Origin: Paractinoplanes tereljensis
GTDB lineage: Bacteria; Actinomycetota; Actinomycetes; Mycobacteriales; Micromonosporaceae
Length of the DNA stretch: 64,000 nt
Direction of reading: 5' to 3'
NCBI RefSeq assembly: GCF_016862435.1
Contig: NZ_BOMY01000046.1
Span: forward strand, 1 to 64,000
Shown: positions 51,729 to 59,047 of the stretch, piece by piece
How the letters are laid out: each line of letters opens with the position of its first letter
How positions within the stretch are numbered: the stretch's first letter is position 1
The notes under the pieces: generated by a model
Database searches by the model: none
Told to the model about the DNA's origin: nothing
The model's input: the letters and a program-made list of their open reading frames with translations, nothing else
Program-made: the position numbers and the translations under genes

Positions 51729-51767
51729 CCGGGGGTAGTCACGGACCGCTGTTTTCGTTGGCGAGTC

Positions 51768-52532
51768 TTAACCGGTTGACCCGGCATGGTGACGTTGCCG
51801 GTACGGACGGTGACGGAGGCCGTCGATCTCGCTGACTTCGGCGAATCGTCCACGGCACTCACCGCACCAGCCGAGGTGGCTGCGCATCCGGTTGGCGTCC
51901 CGGGACGCGAGCCGTCCGCGCAGGTGGCCGCCGAGCCGGTCGCCGGCCCAGCGGCACTCGGGGTGGTCGGCCACCGCCACGTGCTGCTGCAGATAGAGAC
52001 TGCGCAGACCCTCGCGGGCGCGATGGGCGAGGACGGCCACCGCGTTCGGGGTCATGCCGAGCATGCCGGCCACCTCGGCGGGTGTGTTGCCCTCGACCGC
52101 GGTCTGCCACAGCACGTCGCGCCACCGCTCCGGCAGTTGCCGGAACGCGGCCGCCGCGTAGGTGCGTTCGAGCCGGTCCAGGGCCGGGTCGGTGAACGGC
52201 TCGCCCTCGTCGTACCGGGTCAGGTCGTCGGTGAACTCGAGCCGCCGGTCGCGCCGGGCCCGGTGATAGCAGACGTGCCGCATGGTGGTGTTCAGGTAGG
52301 CGCGGAAGGCGACAAGCGGCCCGCGTCCCGCCCGCAGCGACGCGAACACCTTGGCGAACGTCTCGGCGACCAGATCGTCGGCATCCGCCGGATCGCGGGT
52401 AAGCCCGTACGCCAGCTGCCGGGCCGCACCCCGGTGCCGTTCGTAGAGCGTCCCGTAGGAGGCGGTGTGGCCGGCCCGGACCGCGGCCAGCAGTTCGGTG
52501 TCCGAGTCCGGTTCGGTGGCCGGGATCGTCAT
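51768..52532 (-). CDS. ECF sigma factor with fused zinc anti-sigma-like domain
   Basis: Length is 254 aa from ATG 52532 with AGGAGG six nt upstream. Sigma region 2 spans about residues 12-90 (TLYERHRGAARQLAYGLTRD) and region 4 about 125-180 (FRQLPERWRDVLWQTAVEGN, followed by TPAEVAGMLGMTPNAVAVLA). After it, residues 190-245 carry a Cys in DHPECRWAGDRLGGHLRGRL and the HLGWCGEC triad, the HxxxCxxC pattern of zf-HC2/ZAS anti-sigma factors. Regulation by a fused metal- or redox-sensing domain is likely. No separate anti-sigma gene is adjacent. Target promoters unknown. Confidence 0.9.
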   Translation of the reverse strand: MTIPATEPDSDTELLAAVRAGHTASYGTLYERHRGAARQLAYGLTRDPADADDLVAETFAKVFASLRAGRGPLVAFRAYLNTTMRHVCYHRARRDRRLEFTDDLTRYDEGEPFTDPALDRLERTYAAAAFRQLPERWRDVLWQTAVEGNTPAEVAGMLGMTPNAVAVLAHRAREGLRSLYLQQHVAVADHPECRWAGDRLGGHLRGRLASRDANRMRSHLGWCGECRGRFAEVSEIDGLRHRPYRQRHHAGSTG

Positions 52533-52710
52533 TCCTGCCTCCTGTAGGGGGAGTGGGAGGAAAGACCAGATACCCGCAGTTTAGGGGTTTTAGTCCGATT
52601 TGCGGAAGTCCACCGAACGGCCAGGCGCGAGGTGGCAGAAAAGATGATGTTGCGCAGAACTGCGCTTTGCGGCGAAGGATCGATCGTCTGCAAGCAAAGG
52701 TTCCGATGAT

Positions 52711-52726
52711 TGTGCGGTTATCCACA
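52711..52726. promoter_or_regulatory. Crp-like palindrome TGTGCGGTTATCCACA overlapping a DnaA box
   Basis: TGTG-N8-CACA has 8 of the 10 informative bases of the TGTGA-N6-TCACA Crp consensus. TTATCCACA (52718-52726) inside it is a perfect DnaA box. It lies 119 nt before pckG. Confidence 0.45.
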
Positions 52727-52777
52727 GGAACAACCGATGAACAGCACGCTCGGCGCCCTTAATCTGAGGTGACTCCC

Positions 52778-52816
52778 ATGACCGGGGGCCGGGCCCCTCC
52801 GGCCCAGATCGGTCAT
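52778..52816 (+). other. inverted repeat in the pckG leader
   Basis: ATGACCG and CGGTCAT (seven bp) flank a GC-rich internal region GGGGCCGGGCCCC. It sits just before the Shine-Dalgarno and could form a leader hairpin that affects translation. Confidence 0.35.
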
Positions 52817-52844
52817 TGGTCAGTGCCGACCGAAGGAGATCGCC

Positions 52845-54653
52845 TTGCTAGACGACGCCCCCACCTCGCACCCACGCTTGCTGGCCTGGATCGACGAGGT
52901 AGCCGCCCTGACCACGCCCGACCGGATCGTCTGGTGCGACGGCTCGGAGTCCGAATGGGCCGGCATCACCGATGCTCTGGTCGAATCGGGCGCCCTGGTT
53001 CGCCTCGACCCGGCCAAGAAGCCCAACTCGTTCTGGGCCCGCACCGACCCCGGTGACGTGGCCCGCGTCGAGGAGCGCACCTACATCTGCTCGGCCGACG
53101 AGGCCGACGCCGGACCCACCAACAACTGGATGGCGCCGGCCGAGATGAAGACGACGATGACCGAGCTGTACCGGGGCTGCATGCGTGGCCGGACGATGTA
53201 CGTCGTCCCGTTCTGTATGGGTCCGCTGGACGCGCCGACGCCGATGTTCGGGGTCGAGCTCACCGACAGCCCCTACGTCGTCGCCAGCATGCGCATCATG
53301 ACCCGGATGGGGGCCGAGGTCCTGGCTGCGCTGGGCGATGAGACAGATTTCGTGCCCGCTCTGCACTCGGTCGGCGCGCCGCTCGAGCCGGGCCAGGACG
53401 ATGTCGCCTGGCCGTGCAACGAGACGAAATACATCTCGCACTTCCCGGAGACCCGGGAGATCTGGTCGTTCGGATCCGGTTACGGCGGCAACTCGCTGCT
53501 CGGCAAGAAGTGCTACGCGCTGCGCATCGCCAGCGTCGCCGCCCGGGACGAGGGCTGGCTCGCCGAGCACATGCTGATCATGAAGCTGACCTCGCCCGAG
53601 GGTCAGGTTCGGTACATCGCCGGGGCTTTCCCGTCGGCCTGCGGCAAGACCAACCTGGCGATGCTCGAACCGACCCTGCCCGGCTGGAAGGTCGAGACGG
53701 TCGGCGACGACATCGCCTGGATGCGGTTCGGCGAGGACGGCCGGCTCTGGGCCACCAACCCCGAGTTCGGGCTGTTCGGCGTCGCGCCCGGCACCGACTT
53801 CCACACCAACCCGAACGCGATGCGCACCCTGGCCCAGGGCAACTCGGTCTTCACCAACGTGGCGCTGACCGACGACGGCGACATCTGGTGGGAGGGCATG
53901 GGCACGCCGCCGTCGCACCTGACGGACTGGAAGAACCAGGACTGGACCCCAGAGTCAAAAAACCCATCAAGCCACCCCAACAGCCGCTTCTGTACGCCGA
54001 TCGAGCAGTGCCCGATCCTCGCCGACGAGTACCACGACCCGCGCGGCGTACCGATCGACGCGATTCTCTTCGGTGGCCGCCGTAAGACCACGATCCCGCT
54101 GGTCGCCGAGGCCCGGGACTGGGTGCACGGCGTCTACCTCGGGGCCACGCTGTCCAGCGAGACCACGGCCGCGGCGGTCGGTCAGGTCGGCGTGGTGCGC
54201 CGCGACCCGATGGCCATGCTGCCGTTCATCGGTTACCACGCCGGCGACTACTTCCAGCACTGGATCGACATGGCCAAGGGTGCCTCCGGCGACGCGGCCA
54301 AGCTGCCCAAGGTCTTCTACGTCAACTGGTTCCGCCGCGGCGACGATGGCGGCTTCCTGTGGCCCGGCTTCGGCGAGAACAGCCGGGTCCTCAAGTGGAT
54401 CGTCGAGCGCCTGGACGGCAAGGGCGAGGCGATCGAGACCGCGATCGGCCACGTGCCCACCGCCACCGCGCTCGACGTGACCGGCCTGGACATCAGCGAG
54501 GACGACCTGAACGCGGTGCTGAGGGTCGACCGCGAGGAGTGGCTCGCCGAGATCCCGCAGGTGACCGAGTGGTTCACCAAGTTCGGCGACAAGCTGCCGG
54601 CCGTCCTCTGGGCCGAGCTCGACGCCCTGCGCGCCCGCCTCGCGGACGCCTGA
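52845..54653 (+). CDS. pckG: GTP-dependent phosphoenolpyruvate carboxykinase
   Basis: Length is 602 aa from TTG 52845 (LLDDAPTSHPR) with AAGGAG seven nt upstream. Converts oxaloacetate and GTP to PEP in gluconeogenesis. GTP P-loop FPSACGKTNLAM (residues 262-273), the nearby WKVETVGDDIAWMRFG, GCMRGRTMYVVPFCMGPLDA, and YGGNSLLGKKCYALRI. Family length about 600. No operon partner. Confidence 0.96.
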   Translation: MLDDAPTSHPRLLAWIDEVAALTTPDRIVWCDGSESEWAGITDALVESGALVRLDPAKKPNSFWARTDPGDVARVEERTYICSADEADAGPTNNWMAPAEMKTTMTELYRGCMRGRTMYVVPFCMGPLDAPTPMFGVELTDSPYVVASMRIMTRMGAEVLAALGDETDFVPALHSVGAPLEPGQDDVAWPCNETKYISHFPETREIWSFGSGYGGNSLLGKKCYALRIASVAARDEGWLAEHMLIMKLTSPEGQVRYIAGAFPSACGKTNLAMLEPTLPGWKVETVGDDIAWMRFGEDGRLWATNPEFGLFGVAPGTDFHTNPNAMRTLAQGNSVFTNVALTDDGDIWWEGMGTPPSHLTDWKNQDWTPESKNPSSHPNSRFCTPIEQCPILADEYHDPRGVPIDAILFGGRRKTTIPLVAEARDWVHGVYLGATLSSETTAAAVGQVGVVRRDPMAMLPFIGYHAGDYFQHWIDMAKGASGDAAKLPKVFYVNWFRRGDDGGFLWPGFGENSRVLKWIVERLDGKGEAIETAIGHVPTATALDVTGLDISEDDLNAVLRVDREEWLAEIPQVTEWFTKFGDKLPAVLWAELDALRARLADA

Positions 54654-54668
54654 CCTCTCGAATCGTCC

Positions 54669-54700
54669 CGCCCCGCTCGGCTTTCCAGCCGGGCGGGGCG
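54669..54700. terminator. terminator hairpin downstream of pckG
   Basis: CGCCCCGCTCGGCT (54669-54682) pairs with AGCCGGGCGGGGCG (54687-54700), one G-T wobble, loop TTCC, followed by AGGCGTTCTT. Strong GC-rich stem with a short T-rich end. Confidence 0.72.
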
Positions 54701-54756
54701 AGGCGTTCTTCGCAAGGTTTACCCTCCCGGCCGACGCCGTCGGCGAGCAACAGGGC

Positions 54757-54762
54757 TAGGGT
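54757..54762 (+). promoter_or_regulatory. leaderless -10 box of the isoprenyl transferase gene
   Basis: TAGGGT with 8 nt before ATG 54771, no Shine-Dalgarno. Confidence 0.45.
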
Positions 54763-54770
54763 TTAGCGCG

Positions 54771-55541
54771 ATGTCTCTGCGGTCTCTGGTCTATTCGTTC
54801 TATGAGCGGCGGCTGGCCGGAAAGCTTGTCGGCAAGCCGGTGCCTCAGCACGTCGGCGTCATGTGCGACGGCAATCGTCGCTGGGCTCGTGAAATGGGCT
54901 TCGTTGACCCGAACGACGGTCATCGAGTCGGTGCCGCCCGGATCAAGGAATTGCTCACCTGGTGTGACCAGGCGGGCATCCGGCACGTCACCCTCTATCT
55001 GCTGGCCACCGACAATCTGCAGCGGCCGGCCGCCGAACTCGACCCGCTCGTGCGGATCATCGAAGACCTCGCGACCGAGCTGGCCGAGGACGGCAATCCC
55101 TGGCGGCTGCGCATGGTCGGCGCGCTCGACGTGCTGCCGGCCGGCACCGCGACGGTGCTGAAGGCCGCGCAGGAGAAGACCCGCGACCGCACGGTCGGCG
55201 TCGAGGTCAACCTGGCGGTGGGGTACGGCGGACGGCGGGAGATCGCCGACGCGGTGCGCTCGCTGCTCGTCGAGCACGCGTCCCGGGGCGGCACCCTGGA
55301 AGAGCTGGCCGAGGTGCTCGACGTCGAGCACATCGCCGAGCACCTTTACACCCGCGGCCAGCCCGACCCCGACCTGGTCATCCGCACCAGCGGCGAGCAG
55401 CGGCTCTCCGGCTTCCTGTTGTGGCAGTCGGCGCACTCGGAGTTCTACTTCCACGACGCCAACTGGCCCGATTTCCGGCGGATCGACTTCCTCCGGGCAC
55501 TGCGGTCTTACGCCAACCGCCAGCGCCGTTACGGGGCCTGA
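54771..55541 (+). CDS. uppS: isoprenyl transferase (cis-prenyltransferase)
   Basis: Length is 256 aa. Undecaprenyl/short-chain Z-prenyl diphosphate synthase family: VMCDGNRRWAREMGF (around residue 30), NLAVGYGGRREIADAVRSLL, and RTSGEQRLSGFLLWQSAHSE followed by FYF. Makes polyprenyl diphosphate for cell-wall carriers. Chain length not determinable. Convergent overlap of 13 nt with otsB. Confidence 0.93.
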   Translation: MSLRSLVYSFYERRLAGKLVGKPVPQHVGVMCDGNRRWAREMGFVDPNDGHRVGAARIKELLTWCDQAGIRHVTLYLLATDNLQRPAAELDPLVRIIEDLATELAEDGNPWRLRMVGALDVLPAGTATVLKAAQEKTRDRTVGVEVNLAVGYGGRREIADAVRSLLVEHASRGGTLEELAEVLDVEHIAEHLYTRGQPDPDLVIRTSGEQRLSGFLLWQSAHSEFYFHDANWPDFRRIDFLRALRSYANRQRRYGA

Positions 55542-56344
55542 AGCCGGCGGAGCCCGTCGGTCAGGAACTCGGCCACCGCGTCGGGCGAGTCGAGGGTGAG
55601 GTCGGCGGCGCTGGACACCTCGGCGCCGGTCTCCGGGTTGGCCACCGCGACCGCGACACCGAAGAAGCCGGGGTCGACCGCCTCCCGGGCGCGAAGCGCG
55701 TCGAACGCCTTGATGTCCGACATGTCGTCCCCGAAGTACCACGCGCAGCCCGCGTTCCGGACGCCCTCGGTGATGACCATGCCCTTGTCCTGGTCGACCG
55801 GGGGCTTGAGCTCGACCACCATGCGGCCACCCTGGATTTTGAGCCCGAGCTCCTCGGCCTGCTCGTGACCCCAGCGCGTCACCTCGTCGGCCAGCTGCGG
55901 CGCGGTGCGGTAGTGCAGGGCCACCGACAGCCGTTTGAACTCGACCAGGATCTGCCCGGGCAGCTCGGCCCGAGCCCGCTCGGCCAGGTCGTTCATCGCC
56001 GGGATCCACGGCAGGGCGGCCGGCTCGGTGACCACCTCGCCCTCGTGCCAGACCTCCAGGCCGTAGAGGCCGTAGAGATCCACCCGCTCGAGCGAGGCGA
56101 ATCGGGATCGCAGGAAGCTGACCGGCCGGGCGGAGACAATTGCCACCCGCCGGACGGTGGTCGCCAGCTGTTCCAGCACGCCGGGCACGGCGTCGACCGG
56201 CTGGGAGGCGTCCGGGTCGTCGGTGACCGGCGACAGCACGCCATCGAAGTCGAAGAAGAAGGTGGTCTCGGCCGCCCGCTGGGCCGTGACGGCCCATGCG
56301 TCGGCAACGCTCAGCGGACGGTTCGGACGCAGAGTCTCAGCCAC
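55529..56344 (-). CDS. otsB: trehalose-6-phosphate phosphatase
   Basis: Length is 271 aa from GTG 56344. HAD-type phosphatase: DFDGVLSP with the DxDxV catalytic motif (residues 32-38), VAIVSARPVSFL, and GDDMSDIKAF near residue 205. Removes phosphate from trehalose-6-phosphate. The synthase is not next to it. GTG start without Shine-Dalgarno and a -10 box at leaderless distance. Confidence 0.9.
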   Translation of the reverse strand: MAETLRPNRPLSVADAWAVTAQRAAETTFFFDFDGVLSPVTDDPDASQPVDAVPGVLEQLATTVRRVAIVSARPVSFLRSRFASLERVDLYGLYGLEVWHEGEVVTEPAALPWIPAMNDLAERARAELPGQILVEFKRLSVALHYRTAPQLADEVTRWGHEQAEELGLKIQGGRMVVELKPPVDQDKGMVITEGVRNAGCAWYFGDDMSDIKAFDALRAREAVDPGFFGVAVAVANPETGAEVSSAADLTLDSPDAVAEFLTDGLRRLQAP

Positions 56345-56350
56345 GAGGTC

Positions 56351-56356
56351 AGATTA
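56351..56356 (-). promoter_or_regulatory. leaderless -10 box of otsB
   Basis: On the minus strand TAATCT lies 6 nt before GTG 56344. Confidence 0.6.
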
Positions 56357-56436
56357 CCCGCCGTACGTCCGGTTGCGAGCCGGAGAAATTGGTCCGGCCC
56401 GTGATTTGCGTACTTCCGCGTTGGTCAGTTGACCGC

Positions 56437-56442
56437 TAGCGT
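56437..56442 (+). promoter_or_regulatory. leaderless -10 box for a small gene upstream of phoH
   Basis: TAGCGT with 7 nt before ATG 56450. Confidence 0.45.
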
Positions 56443-56449
56443 TCAAGTC

Positions 56450-56620
56450 ATGGCGCGGGGTCATCCCGAGCCAGACGGTAGGCCCGGACCTGCGACAAGT
56501 ACGCCACGGGGCCCGCAATCCGCCCCCGTGTATGAGCCGGGCGCCGGAGGTGCGAACCGCGGGCGTTGTCGGGTTGCACGCCCGCCCCTGGAGCAGGCCT
56601 GTGACATCACGCCGATCTGA
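56450..56620 (+). CDS. candidate small leader gene overlapping phoH (56 aa)
   Basis: ATG 56450 follows a -10 box at leaderless spacing and runs 56 codons (MARGHPEPDGRPGPATSTPR to ACDITPI), ending 20 nt inside phoH in another frame. If transcription starts here, ribosomes would translate it and then reach the phoH GTG at 56601. Rich in Gly, Pro and Arg with no family resemblance. It may simply be a reading frame carried by the leader. Confidence 0.35.
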   Translation: MARGHPEPDGRPGPATSTPRGPQSAPVYEPGAGGANRGRCRVARPPLEQACDITPI

Positions 56621-57989
56621 CGCCGAGGGCACCAAAACCAGCCGCGCCGCGACGGGACGCACCTCCCGGGATCGCCACGCTGACGCGGAACCGGCCCCCG
56701 AGGGCCGTGTTTTTGTGCTGGACACCTCGGTCCTGCTGTCCGACCCGGCGGCGTTCCGCCGGTTCACCGACCACGAAGTGATCATTCCGCTCGTGGTCAT
56801 CTCGGAGTTGGAGGGCAAGCGGCACCACCCTGAGCTGGGCTGGTTCGCGCGGCAGGCGCTACGCATGCTGGACGATCTGCGCATCAAATACGGCCGGCTC
56901 GATCAGCCGGTGCTGTGCAACGACGAGGGCGGCACCCTCCGGGTCGAGCTCAACCATGCCGACCAGAGCGTGTTGCCGCAGGGCTTCCGCAACGACTCGA
57001 ACGACACCCGCATCCTCTCGGTGGCACTGGGACTGGCCGCCGAGGGCCGCGATGTGACGCTGGTCAGCAAGGACATGCCGCTGCGGGTGAAAGCGGCCTC
57101 GGTGGGTCTCACCGCCGACGAATACCGGCACGGTCAGGCCAGCGACCCGACCTGGACCGGGATGGCCGATCTCAAGCTCGGCGAGGAGGACGTCGCGTCG
57201 CTGTACGCGGGTGACGAACTCGAGGTCGACGAGGTGCAGCACCTGCCCTGTCACACCGGCCTGGTGATTCATTCCACACGTGGCTCGGCCCTCGGCAGGG
57301 TCAACCCGGACAAGACGGTCCGGCTGGTGCGCGGGGACCGGGAGGCGTTCGGTCTGCGCGGCCGGTCCGCCGAGCAGCGGGTGGCGCTCGACATCCTGCT
57401 GGACGAGTCGATCGGCATCGTCTCGCTCGGTGGCCGGGCCGGCACCGGCAAGTCGGCGCTGGCGCTGATGGCCGGCCTCGAGGCCACGATGGAGCGCAAC
57501 CGCCACAAGAAGGTGATCGTCTTCCGCCCGCTGTACGCGGTCGGTGGCCAGGAGCTCGGCTACCTCCCCGGCTCGGAGAACGAGAAGATGTCGCCCTGGG
57601 CCCAGGCCGTCTTCGACACGCTCGGCTCGGTGGTGCACGCCAACGTCATGGAGGAGGTCATGGGGCGTGGCCTGCTCGAGGTGCTGCCGCTGACCCACAT
57701 CCGCGGCCGGAGCCTGCACGACGCCTTCGTGATCGTCGACGAGGCGCAGTCGCTGGAACGCAACGTGCTGCTCACCGTGCTCTCCCGGATCGGACAGGGA
57801 TCGCGGGTGGTTCTGACCCACGACGTCGCACAGCGGGACAATCTGCGGGTCGGTCGGCACGACGGCGTGACCGCCGTGATCGAGGCTCTGAAGGGCCATC
57901 CGATCTTCGCCCACGTCACGTTGACGAGGTCCGAACGGTCGCCGATCGCCGAGGTTGTCACCGATCTGCTGGAGGAAATTCCCCTTTGA
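56601..57989 (+). CDS. PhoH family protein with N-terminal PIN domain
   Basis: Length is 462 aa from GTG 56601 (VTSRRSDAEGTKTSR), with GGAG ten nt upstream. ATG 56532 in the same frame would add 23 residues. N-terminal PIN nuclease domain (FVLDTSVLLSDPAAFRRF, VISELEGKRHH, around residues 40-160). C-terminal PhoH ATPase (P-loop GRAGTGKSALALMAG, Walker B FVIVDEAQSLERN). PhoH2-type RNA-processing ATPase; toxin-antitoxin pairing is known for some members but no partner is evident except the small upstream frame. Confidence 0.92.
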   Translation: MTSRRSDAEGTKTSRAATGRTSRDRHADAEPAPEGRVFVLDTSVLLSDPAAFRRFTDHEVIIPLVVISELEGKRHHPELGWFARQALRMLDDLRIKYGRLDQPVLCNDEGGTLRVELNHADQSVLPQGFRNDSNDTRILSVALGLAAEGRDVTLVSKDMPLRVKAASVGLTADEYRHGQASDPTWTGMADLKLGEEDVASLYAGDELEVDEVQHLPCHTGLVIHSTRGSALGRVNPDKTVRLVRGDREAFGLRGRSAEQRVALDILLDESIGIVSLGGRAGTGKSALALMAGLEATMERNRHKKVIVFRPLYAVGGQELGYLPGSENEKMSPWAQAVFDTLGSVVHANVMEEVMGRGLLEVLPLTHIRGRSLHDAFVIVDEAQSLERNVLLTVLSRIGQGSRVVLTHDVAQRDNLRVGRHDGVTAVIEALKGHPIFAHVTLTRSERSPIAEVVTDLLEEIPL

Positions 57990-58038
57990 GGTGACCCCCG
58001 TACCGGGGAAGTATCGCCCGTTTTACGCGTGAATGAGA

Positions 58039-58054
58039 TGTGAGCAAAGTCACA
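58039..58054. promoter_or_regulatory. perfect Crp/cAMP-type palindrome TGTGAGCAAAGTCACA
   Basis: Exact TGTGA-N6-TCACA, the consensus used by actinobacterial Crp (for example Mycobacterium Rv3676). It lies 216 nt upstream of the transglycosylase GTG and 50 nt after the phoH stop. Confidence 0.75.
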
Positions 58055-58143
58055 AGAGCGCGCCACCGTTTCACATCCACTTCACTCTGCGCCATGGTGT
58101 TCGGCGAGCGCCATCGCGTGGTCATCGTCGTCGGAGATCGACG

Positions 58144-58187
58144 TCGGGCCACCATCTCGATCGAAGTAGGTCGAGATGTCGGCCCGA
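58144..58187 (+). other. leader hairpin with internal loop (upstream stem)
   Basis: TCGGGCC-ACC-ATCTCGA (58144-58160) pairs with TCGAGAT-GTC-GGCCCGA (58171-58187). Two 7-bp stems around a symmetric 3/3 internal loop, 10-nt apex loop. Part of a structured leader of the transglycosylase gene. Confidence 0.6.
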
Positions 58188-58202
58188 GTGGTCGCGGTGC
58201 TC

Positions 58203-58241
58203 GCGGCATGCCAACCACCGGTTTGGTGGCGGACATGCCGC
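58203..58241 (+). other. leader hairpin with internal loop (downstream stem)
   Basis: GCGGCATG (58203-58210) pairs with CATGCCGC (58234-58241); an inner CCACC/GGTGG stem (58215-58219, 58225-58229) is separated by a 4/4 internal loop and closed by GGTTT. Confidence 0.6.
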
Positions 58242-58255
58242 GTCATTGCCCCCGA

Positions 58256-58270
58256 CGAAGGGATACTTCG
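58256..58270 (+). other. short hairpin hiding the ribosome binding site
   Basis: CGAAG-GGATA-CTTCG pairs across the Shine-Dalgarno AAGGGA and ends on the first base of the GTG (58270). Could mask translation start. Confidence 0.45.
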
Positions 58271-58977
58271 TGAATCGGCTTGCGAGCCGGGTCGGAGTGC
58301 GTGTCGCGTCGGTCGGCCTGCTGGTAGCGGGTCTGATCGCAGGTGTGTATCTCGGACAGGACCACGTGGTCCAGGCGCAGCAGCGGAGCTCCGAAGCGTC
58401 AAACGTCGCTCAGGTGGACGTGGACGACATGCAGCTTCTGAAGCAGCGGCAGAGCCAGCACGCCGCAGCTCGTGCGTTCCAACGTCAGGCCGAGGGCGAC
58501 GCTGCCGAGAAGGCGGCCGTCGAAGCCAAGGCGGCGGCTACCAAGGCGCACACGCTCGAGACCAAGGCGATCGCCACCAAGAAGGCGGCGGCCGAGGCTG
58601 CGGCCAAGAAAAAGGCCGAGGAGAGCGGTGGCCCGGTGGCCTACACCGGTGAGATCCCGAGCTCCTGCAGCGAGTACAGCGGCACCCGCGGTGTCGGCTG
58701 TGCCCTGATGCTCGACGCCGGCTTCGGTCTCGACCAGTTCCCCTGCTTGGACAAGCTGTTCAAGAAGGAGAGCGGGTGGAACTACCGCGCCGAGAACCGC
58801 AGCTCCGGTGCGTACGGCATCCCGCAGGCCCTGCCCGGCAGCAAGATGGCTTCGGTCGCGGCGGACTGGAAGACCAACCCGGCCACCCAGATCAAGTGGG
58901 GCCTTGGCTACATCGAGGGCCGGTACGACACGCCCTGCGGTGCCTGGTCGCACTCCCAGAGCACCGGTTGGTACTAA
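58270..58977 (+). CDS. secreted transglycosylase-like (SLT/Rpf-type) protein
   Basis: Length is 235 aa from GTG 58270 with AAGGGA six nt upstream. N-terminal signal/anchor (VASVGLLVAGLIAGVYLG), then a charged Ala/Lys coiled coil (residues 55-125). The C-terminal 95 residues are a lysozyme-like domain with catalytic Glu in KLFKKESGWNYRAENRSSGA and YGIPQALPGSKMA, plus conserved Cys pairs. Cleaves peptidoglycan outside the cell. A perfect Crp site and a structured leader precede it; a rho-independent terminator follows. Confidence 0.9.
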   Translation: MNRLASRVGVRVASVGLLVAGLIAGVYLGQDHVVQAQQRSSEASNVAQVDVDDMQLLKQRQSQHAAARAFQRQAEGDAAEKAAVEAKAAATKAHTLETKAIATKKAAAEAAAKKKAEESGGPVAYTGEIPSSCSEYSGTRGVGCALMLDAGFGLDQFPCLDKLFKKESGWNYRAENRSSGAYGIPQALPGSKMASVAADWKTNPATQIKWGLGYIEGRYDTPCGAWSHSQSTGWY

Positions 58978-58996
58978 GTAGACAAGCCTGACAATT

Positions 58997-59032
58997 CGGC
59001 CGCGCGGCTTAATCCGCGCGGCCGTTTTGTTG
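58997..59032 (+). terminator. rho-independent terminator after the transglycosylase gene
   Basis: CGGCCGCGCGG (58997-59007) pairs perfectly with CCGCGCGGCCG (59014-59024), loop CTTAAT, followed by TTTTGTTG. A textbook intrinsic terminator, unlike most gene ends in this window. Confidence 0.93.
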
Positions 59033-59047
59033 TGATCAAATGTCTAC

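Larger units (their letters stand above)
52533..52844. other. 312-nt divergent intergenic region
   Basis: Between the sigma gene and pckG. Contains a TGTG-N8-CACA element at 52711-52726 that is also a perfect DnaA box, an inverted repeat at 52778-52816 in the pckG leader, and the pckG Shine-Dalgarno AAGGAG just before TTG 52845. AT-rich patches (GTTTAGGGGTTTTAGTC near 52580) may hold the sigma promoter. Confidence 0.5.

Noticed and set aside
52718..52726. DnaA box as a replication origin marker
   Set aside because: A single TTATCCACA with no cluster of further boxes and no dnaA or dnaN nearby. More likely part of a Crp-like palindrome.
57990..58269. c-di-AMP (ydaO) riboswitch before the transglycosylase gene
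   Set aside because: Such genes often have ydaO in actinobacteria, but the conserved GCCCGAACCCG and CAGCTAACC-type segments were not found. The hairpins seen are different.
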